Shown here in pieces: positions 11,906 to 21,997 of a stretch of 64,000 nucleotides of DNA. Every line of letters begins with the position of its first letter. Position 1 is the first letter of the stretch. This DNA is from Patellifolia procumbens (taxonomy: Eukaryota > Streptophyta > Magnoliopsida > Caryophyllales > Amaranthaceae), in NCBI GenBank assembly GCA_947645195.1, contig CANSGD010000967.1:80803-144802 (forward strand), in the 5' to 3' direction. The translations under genes and the position numbers were made by a program. The notes beneath the pieces were generated by a model. That model was not told the DNA's origin and did no database searches. It saw nothing but the letters and a program-made list of their open reading frames with translations.

Positions 11906-12031
11906 ACCCTCGACTAAAAATACATTATTAATGGAATGTGACTGAGATTTCCCAACTTTACCTATACCTACTATGTTACCTATCAGGTTGTCTCAAACGG
12001 TTACAGTTCCTCCTTCGTAGACTAAAAGTTA

Positions 12032-12088
12032 GAGAAATTTGGTTTTGTCTCCTGTCATATGCTTGGAACAACCGTTATCGAGGTACCA
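12032..12088 (-). pseudogene. Copia aspartic protease active-site segment
   Basis: The frame reads WYLDNGCSKHMTGDKTKF, the protease region that in copia elements matures gag-pol. The family signature has Ser or Thr after the catalytic Asp; here it is Asn (codon 12074-12076). The surrounding frame, 11906-12796, is broken by many stops. Confidence 0.8.
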
Positions 12089-12796
12089 CAGGTTGTTCCC
12101 CCTCACTTTAGTCTGCACCTACAGTAATTAGTCAGTGGTAGGAACCCAGTTAGACTTGGGTTCCTCTGTTGAGTGTGAGTTCCTATTAACTTTCCACTCT
12201 TGCTTCACTAAGCGAGTGTTCATTTCAATCTGTTCCTCTTTGATGGAACAGTCAGACTCTAAGTGTCTACTATTCCCACAATAGGAACATATTCTGTTGC
12301 TTGGCACATCAACATATTTTTTTATGTTTGAATCCTAGTCCATTCCTTCCTTCATTTTTATATTTTTGTATCCAACTGACTGGATCAGGAAGCTTGATTC
12401 TTGAAGATTCCAATTTCATCTTCAAGACCATATTTTCATTTAGCACAGGTTCATGCTCAATTTTCAATTTTTCAAAATCGTTACAGGTACTGTCAGAGGA
12501 ACTAGTTCCTTAAGGAACAACTAGTTTCAATTCTGCCAAAGCAATATTCAATAAGTAGTTATCATTTTTAGTTTTTCATATGCTTCTTGAAACGGTATTT
12601 ATAAAAAATATCAAAGAACCGTTCCTCAATTTCTGAATTTAGCTTTTTAAACCAGTTTGTGTGTTCCTTGGTAACTTTCAAGGCCTTCTTCATATTCTCC
12701 TCTCTTATGCATATTGCCTTGTAATTATCAAGAGTTTATAAAAGTAATTCAGTGAGTTGGTTCTTATTCAATTTTGATAATTCTTCTTCAACAACA

Positions 12797-13581
12797 TTAA
12801 AAATTTACCTGATTGCTAGATACGTCCTCTTCATCATCTGATTTTTCCATTAGACATAGCTGAGCAGTTTCATCCTCAGGCTGTTCCTGCACCTCATCAG
12901 AATCTGATTCTCCCCAGGCTGCTACCATAGCTTTTCTCATCTCAGTTTTAGAGAAAGGCTTTTGCTGTTCTTTGCCCTGAATCTGCCTTTTCCTTTCTCG
13001 TTTTCCCACAAAGGACATTCCTTTATGAAGTGATCTGGACTTCCACATTTATGGTAGCTCAGCATTGAGGTTTTTCGTGTACTCTTCCCTTTATAGTTCT
13101 TGTTGAAGAACTTTTGAATTTCTTAACTATCAAGGCAGCTTCCTCTTCAACAGTTTCTGAATCATCATGTTCTTTAGACTGGAGAGCAGGGACTTTGATC
13201 TGCTGGAGTCAGAGTCATGAGTTCCTAAATGCAACTCATGTGTCATCAAGGATCCAACAAGTTGTTCAATGTTGAATTTGGTGAAATCCTTGGTTTCTTG
13301 TAGAGCTGTCACCTTGGTCATCCTCTTCCCATCTTGTGGAAGACTTCTCAAAACTTTGCGTATCTGTTCCTCTGGAGAAATAGATTTTCCTAGAGAGTCA
13401 AGTTCATTCATGATATTTGAGAATCTTGTAAGCATATCATGAACTGGTTCTCTAGGCTTCATTTGAAATAACTCATATCTATGCATGAGCATGTCTATCT
13501 TTGATCTATTGACCTCGCTTGTTCCGTTATGTGTGACTTGAAGGAGTTCCCACGTCTTCTTTGCACTCTTGCATCCCATGA
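12797..13581 (-). pseudogene. Copia gag (UBN2-type), N-terminus deleted
   Basis: The capsid part (13579-13130) has KKTWELLQVTHNGTSEVNRS and MHRYELFQMKPREPVHDML, typical of UBN2-type gag. Further on is a zinc knuckle at 13012-13059 with the pattern S-x2-C-x4-H-x4-C, so its first Cys has become Ser. An acidic tail follows (GESDSDEVQEQPEDE). The first half of capsid is absent: the frame begins directly at the truncated LTR junction near 13581. At least one frameshift separates capsid from knuckle. Gag normally packages element RNA in the cytoplasm. Confidence 0.92.
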
Positions 13582-14459
13582 CCCTATTATAAACAGCACC
13601 TCACTCCATTTCTCTAGGAACTGGTTCCCAATCACCTTGTTCACCCTGAACACGTGACTTTCTCTCTTGACTTCACTTGAAGTCTTCTCTTTCTCTTTCT
13701 TCTCTTTCACTCTTGAATGTAGAAATTTTCTCACAAAATTTTCACTCACCCCAACTCAGATTAATGGATTACAATAATGAATAGTTGAAGAGAGAAAACC
13801 GAAGTTAAACTTTCTAAAAAGATTACACAATTAATTTGGAAAGTCTTAAGAACTAAAAATGAGTTCTTCAAGGATTATATAGCTGTGTTGCTTCTTCAAC
13901 GCCTATATAGTGGACGCATGATTTTAGCCATTTTCTTCCACTTTCATAGCCATTATGGATCATGCTTAGACCATGATCCCTAAACGTCTTTTGCGCAGTT
14001 TAACGGGTCTTTAGATCCTCCATGATCTTCTCAAAAGCGGTTGAATAGGTCTACGGTAGTTTAGATTTGTTGGACTTGGATATGCAGTTTGTTAGACGTG
14101 GTTGTGCTCCCTAGAATCTAGGACCTCGCTGCTATAGCTCAAACAACCCACCATTTTAGTCTCGTAAAATGCGCCACTCTCCAACTCATTCATTTCCTGT
14201 AATTCATCAACAAACTCAACTAACATTATGGAATCCAATATTCCATAATATTAGATAATTAACTCCACACAAAGTAATATAATCAAATATCCTATTTATC
14301 CTAAATAACTTAATTTTGGTGAATACTAAACCAATTCTCCATAAGTTAATTTAGGTCTAATAAAATAAGTAATAATCCATGTTAATTAAATAAATAAAAC
14401 TAATTTAAAACTAATAAAAAACTACTTTATTTGTCATCATCAAAATAACGAACACAACA
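13582..14459 (-). repeat. 5' LTR of the copia element, 3' end deleted
   Basis: It matches 4483-5368 of the other LTR and ends ACAACA before the AACTT duplication. The roughly 212 bp that should follow in element orientation, the primer binding site and the start of gag are all missing. The junction lies near 13578-13584 (...CATGACCCTATTATAAAC). Confidence 0.92.
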
Positions 14460-15077
14460 AACTTGCTAAGCAAACAAACCATCAATGCTGGGCAGAGAAA
14501 GTTACAGTTTCATTGTAAACTTGATTGGTATTTTACCAATATTGTTCTGTATTGTTGCAGAGATGCGAGAGGTTAGATGATTAAATAACACTTTTTAGAG
14601 CACAAATTATACTTGATTCATGAAGGGCTAGCATTCAGTGGGAAGCGAAAGAAAACAGCGCAATCTAGATCTCCAGCCAAGAAATGTTATCGAGGATTGT
14701 CGAGGCAACGCAGACTCTCCGACGAGTAAAATCACCAGTTGCCGATGGGCCAAGAGGGATGGATTCTCATCTCAAAGCTCATGAAAGAGCCCAACAACTG
14801 TTGTCTGACTTGAAATCAGATTGATGAAGAAAGTAGGGACTCTCTTAGAAAAGAGCAGACTTTTCAATACTTTTTTGGGTTTCTTCATCTCTTTGGCAAC
14901 CTCAACCTTGAAAATAAAAATATTAATATCAACCTACCACTAAAATCCCAGATGAATTTTCATATGAAAATACCAATTCTAAGGTTGATATGAATATTTT
15001 TATTTTCATATGGAAATATTAATATCAACCTATCACTCCCCTTCCCCTGTTTCCGAAACCCCTCCCCTAAATCCATC
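14460..15077 (+). repeat. Repeat A copy 1, right part
   Basis: It resumes repeat A after the copia insertion and aligns with 24207-24830. It contains a coding-like block of 46 codons (14684-14824) preceded by an intron-acceptor-like TTGTTGCAG near 14555-14563. An inverted pair AATATTAATATCAACCT / AGGTTGATATGAATATT lies at about 14915-15000. The similarity to copy 2 ends near 15077. Confidence 0.85.
14684..14824 (+). pseudogene. Coding-like block in repeat A (unidentified gene fragment)
   Basis: The frame reads MLSRIVEATQTLRRVKS... to a TGA, 46 residues. Copy 2 at 24427-24567 aligns without gaps and keeps the same stop, differing only by substitutions (for example KQTLRRVKSAV). Frame preservation and the upstream acceptor-like site suggest an exon captured from a host gene. 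I do not recognise the protein. It is charged and probably helical. An in-frame TAG lies upstream in both copies, so neither is intact. Confidence 0.45.
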
Positions 15078-16072
15078 ACCCCTGCTCTGAAAATTTTAAA
15101 ATAGATTTCTTAGAAAAAAGGCAACCGTAACAAATCAATGACAACCACTCATTATTCCACATCAGAATAGTCAACTTTGACAATCTTTTTATTTTCTTTT
15201 TAAGATTTCCGTGATTTTAGGAATGTTTTTAATTTTGGATTTTTTTATTTTTTGTAATTACTGTAATATATTATATTATATATTTGGAATTGTAAAACTA
15301 ATACTTAATGTATAGGGTATACAACCTATATTTGTAAGGGTTACAATACTTTATTTTATACATACTCCTTAATGATTTGGGATAGTTTATGATATGGAAA
15401 AACCTACAACTCCATTAACGTCTTAATCTATGATGCCATTAATGAGTTCTTCAATGGCGAAATTCGTCCTTCACTCACTTACCTACTTCTACTTTGCCAT
15501 AATCAATCTCTCCAATTTTGAGATAAGTCGTCTGTGAATCTTCTTCAACCTCACCAACCCTCCTTTTCATCAACGATATATAGATTAATTTTGAAAAAAA
15601 TTAGGATTCATAAGATTTCATTTAAATTAAACTAGGGTTCAAACGAATTATTCGGTTTTTGTCCATACTTATAAGATTTTTGATGCCGAAGTTGAGCTCA
15701 ATTGGCAGTCAGTTATGGTGTATATCGAATTGGCAAAAGGTTGAAGACGACTGCAAATTAGAATTAACCGTCTTTTGCGCATCAATATACCAAATGTTTC
15801 ATTTGGACAACACCTTAGCATGTTCTGGTCATATCCATAATGGTGACAGTGAAATAGATATCGGTGATAGCCAAAGCCATAATCGGACATTGCCTAACTC
15901 TATGTTGACTATAATGTACTTTTGGTTGTTATTGTAAGCTACAACTTATTGTGTAGATTAAGGCAGTAAGGATGACTTAGAAGAAATCAATAGGGAACAG
16001 TCAATTACTGGTCTAAACACATCTAGATTCATAACTACCCTTTCAAATTACCCGTCTTTGCGCATAATTCAT
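15078..16072. other. AT-rich region without a supported gene
   Basis: No domain is recognised. Short ORFs at 15659-15937 and on the opposite strand are not supported by any motif. The TTTGGCAATG motif family begins just after this stretch. Confidence 0.5.
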
Positions 16073-17115
16073 AGTGGGTGTTTTGTTTGGAAAGATCCAT
16101 AACATGTTTTGGTGATCTCCGTACAATGTGTATCTTAATTAAGATCACAACTCGTGAGCCAAAGTTTGGCAATGACCAACAACCGTTGCTACATAGCCAA
16201 AAGGATGTAAAACATTCCATCATGACTCCAAGCATAGCTTGAAGATTCTAGTAAAATGGGCAAATATATTATGACCACCCATTACTACTATGTAAGTCTC
16301 TACTATTCTAGTTGAATCTTAGATCAACAATGTAAAGATAAAAATGTTCTTTACAAATTAGAGCAAAGTAGTTGAATTTACTGTCGTGAAAAGCGTGGCA
16401 ATGTCCTTCACCGATTTTGGTCAAATCTATACAATGCGTAACCAAAATAAGAACACACCTGGATAGCCACCCTTTGGCAATGAAAACCAATCTTCACTCC
16501 AAGCATATACAAGTTCAGTAGCACATTCAATATAATACTCTAATTTGGATAGACACGGAAATATTATAATCCCCTAAAAACTTGCTCAGAGTGGATGTTT
16601 ATTTTGGACAGACCCATAACATGTTTTGTTCATATCCACACAATATGTATCCTAATTAAGATCACAACTCGTCAACCAACTTCTGGCAATGACCACGAAA
16701 CCGTTGCTTCATAGCCAAACAGAAGTAACACAATTCATCATGACTACAAAGCATAGTTTGAAGATTCTAGTTAAATGGGCAAATATATTATGACCACCCA
16801 TTACTACTATGTAAGTCTCTACTATTCTAGTTGAATCTTAGATCAACAATGTAAAAATAAAAATGTTCTCTACAAATTAGAGCAAAGTAGTAGAATTTAC
16901 TGTCGTGAAAATCGTGGCAATGTCCTTAACCGGTTTGGGTCACATCTATATATACAATACGTAACCAAAATAAGAACACATCTGGATAGCCACCCTTTGG
17001 CAATGACAACCAATCTTCACTCCAAGCATATACAAGTTCAGTAGCATATTCAATTTAATACTCTAATTTGGATAAACACTGAAATATTATAATCCCCTAA
17101 AAACCTATTCATAGT
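16073..17115. repeat. Two tandem copies of a 517-bp unit
   Basis: Copy 1 (about 16073-16589) and copy 2 (about 16590-17115) align along their whole length with scattered differences; for example TTACTACTATGTAAGTCTC occurs in both. Each unit holds three instances of the GGCAATG motif. There is no coding potential. Confidence 0.88.
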
Positions 17116-17981
17116 TTACAGTTGAATGTCCATATCAACGAGTAAGGGTACAACTTTGGTTGAATCTTAGATGAACAATGGAATCACAAATTCCAACGCC
17201 TTTATATTTAAGATGCTGAAGTATCTGGCATCAAAATGTGGCAATGACCACAATACGATATGATGATTGCCAAATTAGAATGAAGAAAATGGTAAGTACT
17301 ATGGCTTTTTACAACTCGAATACAACATAGTTGTGAAGTAGTTGTTTAAAAACTCGCGCTTAAATTTATAGTTTTAAAGCAGATTCAATCAGCAACCATA
17401 CTCTCAATTACATTATTACAAGCATACGATTCCGTTAATTTGCCAATATTAGATCTATACAGAATGAAAAGCAACAATTTACAGTAAAGAAGGGTGTTCT
17501 TGAGGGATGGGCAGCCACATTTTGGCAATGGCCACACAACCTTATGGTAATAGCTAACAAATATAAGCAATGTCCACATGTATACACTGTTTAGATATCT
17601 AATTCTGATAATGTGAACCTTAAACAAAAACAATAGCAATAATAATTAGGAAATGTATGGTCTTAGTTGAATATTCGATAAAATGTTTTAGACCTAAAAC
17701 CCAAGATTTTATAATTCCTTTTACATAATTAATGTTCATCATTATTGTGGCAATGTCTATGTCTATGGAAATAGCAAAAACAATACTTGCACCATACTTT
17801 ATCGAACGATATTGAAATTCGCTACGATATACAATTACACTACAATATATACTTAGTATACGATGAAGTGCAGAAATTATGTGCACCCAAAATTTGGCAA
17901 TGTCCACTGTAAATGCCCATCAAGAGTTAAGTCAAACCGTGTAAACCATTATCCAAAAACAAAGCTAGAATTATATATTTG
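17116..17981. other. Non-coding stretch with GGCAATG motifs
   Basis: Further copies of the motif lie near 17238, 17513, 17748 and 17886. No gene was found. It probably includes the 3' flank of the minus-strand gene ending at 17982. Confidence 0.5.
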
Positions 17982-19520
17982 TCATTCTAATATGAAGGCA
18001 CAGCCTAATTCCAAATCATCGTCGTTGTTGAAGGTGACATTATCATTGTCACCATTAATATCATTTTCATTTCCATTGTCTTCATCATCGTCATGAAGGG
18101 TACTTGCACCATCATCTCTGTCCCCATCATCCTTCTCTTCCCCTGAATCACCACCTGTGAATCATATAACATTATATTACTGCTTTCAAAAGGTTCACTT
18201 CAAAAAAACACAAATATGATGATTAATTGAATTTAAATTTAAGTATACCTAAACCAGAATTTACAGAATCATCATCGTCTGTATCAAAACGCTTGGACCA
18301 ATCTCTCATTGCCACTAAGCGAATATCCTCCATCAGTGGCGCAGTGAACGTTTCTGGATTTAATTGCCTAAGCATATCTTGGACCACAAGGATCTCCAGC
18401 ATAGCCTCCCGCACCGTATCCGCATTTTCACCTACCCCGCCATAACTCTCGGGTTTTTTAACTTGTGTTGGCTCGGGTGGAGGCTCTCCTTTTGGCGCAC
18501 ACCTAACATCGCACTTCTTCCATGCACGTTGTTCTGAATCAAACGCATATCCAAAAGTATTTTCGATTGTGTGGATATTGAACGGCGTTGAGTATTCATT
18601 TACAACAACGACCTCATTTGAGAGGTCCACGTTGAAGTGCCTGAACACCTTAGTAAACCACATCCCATAAGGAAGGAATCCTTTTTTATATTCTTATGAG
18701 CAGCAACCATGTAATTGATCATCATCATAGGCATGTTAATTATCTTATTTGCAAGGATACAGTCCATCACTAACATGTCTAGATATGTAAGGGAAGATGT
18801 TTTTAACCGGCGGATGAATGTCTGACAAAGAATCAAGTGAAGTAGGCGATAGGGAATTGGAAGTTCATCCAGCAAAGGCTTATTTGTTCCTTCTACATGA
18901 GGATCACTCAACACCCGCCTGATGGATTCCGTGGGATCGAAACTAGCCACAATACTCCACTTGTTACCTGGTAAACTGTGAACCCCCTTATTTGGAATCT
19001 CTAAAACTTCCCCCAGAACGGTGTCATCTAGCACTATCAACGTCCCCTTCACCCAAGTATCTATGACCCCAGTGTCTCTGTTAGCAGTGTCGAAATGAGT
19101 GTATAATTGACGCACAAGCTCCGGGTATATGGGTACCGCCTCTTCCAGCAACTTATCCCATTCCTGTTGTTCAAACCATTTCCTCACAAATGCCGCACCG
19201 TACTCGTCTAAAGAAGAAAAATCCACCGGCCCACCTGATGGTATTTTCCTTGCCCCAAATACTCTATTGTACAATTTGTGGTAGACCGGTGACTTGAACC
19301 TGCTGTCTGGTGGTTCAGGTCCTCTTGCTGAAAAGTGTGACCTTGTCCTTTTGCTTGGACTTGGAATTGGACTTGGTATTTCATCGACCCCTTGAGTTTT
19401 TCGTTTCCTTGTAGGTGTTGAATGATCTGTTGGTGTTGCCTTCTTCCTCGCCGATTGATGCCTTTTGGTTACTTTCTTCGGAGATGCGTTCTTCTTCGCA
19501 ATTGACTTATACCTCGTCAT
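17982..19520 (-). pseudogene. Putative plant transposon protein-domain gene, two exons, one frameshift
   Basis: Exon 1 spans 19520-18249 and exon 2 spans 18154-17982. The 94-bp intron (18155-18248) has GT-AG ends and keeps phase. The N-terminal 90 residues are very basic and Ser/Pro-rich (KKNASPKKVTKRHQSARKKA), suggesting a nuclear signal. The globular part has VRKWFEQQEWDKLLE, LVRQLYTHFDTA and VKGTLIVLDDTVLGEVL, then NMPMMMINYMVAAHKN and YGMWFTKVFRHFNVDL. This is the layout of the plant-specific 'putative plant transposon protein' domain, of unknown biochemical role. A short indel near 18663-18672 shifts the frame inside the conserved region. Exon 2 is almost entirely acidic (Asp/Glu/Asn). 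Apart from that one shift it would encode about 480 residues. It may belong to a larger transposon whose ends I could not find. Confidence 0.7.
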
Positions 19521-19981
19521 GCTTCAATTAGTAATGCAAAAAATGTCAAGAGTTTGGAAATGGGTTGCAGCTCAATCACAATTACATCACTTTATGCCAC
19601 ACCATAAACAGAATGACTATGACCAACTTCGAACTCAACAAAAAAATGTCTTCCATTAGGGAAGTCACATAACACTTCAAATTATGTACTGTTCACAGTC
19701 GGAAGAAGCAATTATGACATAATGGAACCAATATATTGGTATGTAATTGCCAACAACACACACAATTTTTCTAACAGATTGTGCACTGTAGAATATTGGA
19801 AATAGCTAGGTAATATGCTTCAAAAAAACCTACATCCTACTATTGTAAGTGACACTAAATCAATCATTTACCCTGAACATAGAAAAATTAGGAGTACATC
19901 AACTCTATATATCAAAAGCCAAGTGTATTGATCAATGACAAGACTATGAGATAGACTTATTCAAATACCTAATCAACATAA
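19521..19981. promoter_or_regulatory. 5' flank of the plant transposon-protein gene
   Basis: AT-rich sequence upstream of the minus-strand ATG at 19520. No clear TATA position or further exon could be assigned. Confidence 0.35.
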
Positions 19982-20127
19982 GCATTGTCACATAATTATC
20001 TAAACTCCTTGCGAATTGCGAATTCAAATAAGCGACTTATGGTCGGTTTTAGGCTATTTTCGTCCCTTTAAAGTCGAATTGCGAATTTAAAAGGCGAATT
20101 AGATAGTGAATTATGTGACTATGTTAC
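19982..20127. repeat. Short inverted-repeat element (MITE-like)
   Basis: The left arm GTCACATAATTATCTAA and the right arm, which reads GTCACATAATTCACTATCTAA on the minus strand, pair. Inner GCGAATTGCGAATT / AATTGCGAATTTAAAAGGCG stretches also pair. It is about 146 bp with no ORF. Target duplication and superfamily were not resolved. Confidence 0.5.
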
Positions 20128-21795
20128 ATAACTGAACTTGCTATGTAATTGAATCTAGTAAGTTTCTTATGAACTTAAATTCTGAAGTATGTCATGTGTT
20201 TTAGATTGTATGTTTTCTACACAACGGTCTGCTACAAATATGCAGAGTACAATTTGACAGTGTTTGCTAAATGTGAACAATTTTTGAACAAAATTCAACT
20301 GTATTTACAGATTCACTCCTAGGCTCACAGAGGCATGATAACAAATAGTTGCAACAATTGTTGAATTTCTAACGACAAAATCCTATACCGAACAAAAATT
20401 GATAATCGGCTAAATTGAAGCCTAATGACCCACTGGCAACATCATTCAATCACACACAAATGAAAAATCAAAGTAAACAAAGATTGAAAATATGGCGAAA
20501 TAATTGAAGAGAGAGAAATTTCACCTTCAATTAACGAACTTCGGATTATCTCGCTGGTGGTGTTTTTGAGTTTTCTATTGGGGTTTTGATACAGATTGAG
20601 AAGGTAAGAGGCAACAGTTGGTAGAAAAGACGATAGAAGGTGTAAATGAAATAACGGGCCAAAATTTATTTCACATACCGAAAAGGCAAAAGCTATTCTT
20701 ATTATTAAAAAAAGGAATAAGAAGACATACGATCGTCCGAAGACGTTGGAAAAGGCTGCTAAAAGTGGAAATATTAAAATTATTATAAATAATAACTTCA
20801 CCTACCGATCCGTTATTTCACACATTTACGAACGCCTATGTTAATACGCCTATATTATTTTTGAATGATTTTAAATAACAGATGCATTTAGTTCTGGAAT
20901 TTTGTCAAAAATGACCTTACAATAGAAAAGTTTAGTTAAAATACACGTTATACATATGTTTGGCAAAGGAAAACAAATTATATGTCGTTAATTTGACAAT
21001 ATGTATTTTATGGATTTTTGAAAGGACCTTTTATACATACCTACTACCTCTCAATAAAAAATATTTATACCTACTTCTTAAAACATGATTTTTGTTTTAT
21101 ATTGCACATTTCTTAACGAGTCACCATTAATTGATCAACATATTAATGTTTAACAACAACATATCTATTCGAGAAAAGGCAGTGGGCGTGTTCGGCGCAG
21201 CTTTCTAAGTAGCTTTTAGATAGCTTTTAGTTTATTCAAATATTATACTATAAGTGTTCGGCAAGGTAGCTTTTAAAGCAAGGTTTCAAGTACGTTATAA
21301 CCTTATAGTAACTTTTGTCCAAAGTTAATATTTGCCGAAGATAAAATCTAAAATCTCACAGCTACTTTGCAGAACAGAAATGAGTTTTCCTATGCTATCT
21401 ACTTACAAATGATTGTCCAACATATAAATGCAATTTTTTGGCAATGTATAAAAGCATTATATGTTATCATAAATGCAGGTTTCTTTTACTATCTCTTTAA
21501 AAATGATTTCCCACCAAGTACAAAATTGTAAAATATGTTTTATTCTAATTTTATTAAGTTGTTTGAATAAGCTAAAATCACACAACCACCCCCCACTTCC
21601 CTATTTTAACTACTTGTTAATTATGCTACCCATACATCGTTAATGTATGTGAACGTGAATTAGTATTGATAATATCATCCTAGTCGGTTAAAAAAATTTA
21701 AATTTTTTGTAAAGTTAAAACAAGGGTATATTAGAACGTCAATTAGTATTGATAATATCATCCTATAACTGATGAAAAGTATATGTAATGACCTA
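20128..21795. other. AT-rich non-coding region
   Basis: The hydrophobic ORF at 20442-20801 (minus) has AT-rich composition and no domain, so it is not called. Around 21185-21310 the sequence GTGTTCGGC...TAGCTTTTA looks like part of a small repeat with no visible partner end. Nothing else is recognised. Confidence 0.45.
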
Positions 21796-21997
21796 TAGTG
21801 ATGGCAATCTTGGACCCGGTCCAGACTCAGACCCACAGACCCATTTATAAGGGTTCAGGTCCAATTTTTTTAGATCCAATAAGTCTGGGTGGGGTCTGGG
21901 TCTAGAGGTTAGGGTGAGTTTATCCATAAGACTCTTTCTCATATTTCAAACTCTGGCATATCATCTTTCCACTAACTTTATCTACTCTTTAATATTT

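Larger units (their letters stand above)
4271..14459 (-). mobile_element. Ty1/copia retrotransposon with extra ORF, inserted in repeat A
   Basis: A minus-strand element bounded by a perfect 5-bp duplication AACTT (4266-4270 and 14460-14464). In element orientation: a partly deleted 5' LTR (13582-14459), gag, protease, integrase, RT-RNase H, an extra ORF (5898-7242), a polypurine tract and a full 3' LTR (4271-5368). A Mutator-like element (7656-8796) is inserted between pol and the extra ORF. The flanks rejoin to match repeat A copy 2, which confirms the insertion limits. All ORFs carry stops or shifts, so it is non-autonomous. Confidence 0.95.

Noticed and set aside
16073..17115. CRISPR-like array suggested by repeated units
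   Set aside because: Units are long, adjacent and without spacers, and the DNA is clearly plant nuclear.
20442..20801. 119-aa hydrophobic ORF on the minus strand
   Set aside because: Composition follows AT-rich DNA, with no domain and no supporting context.
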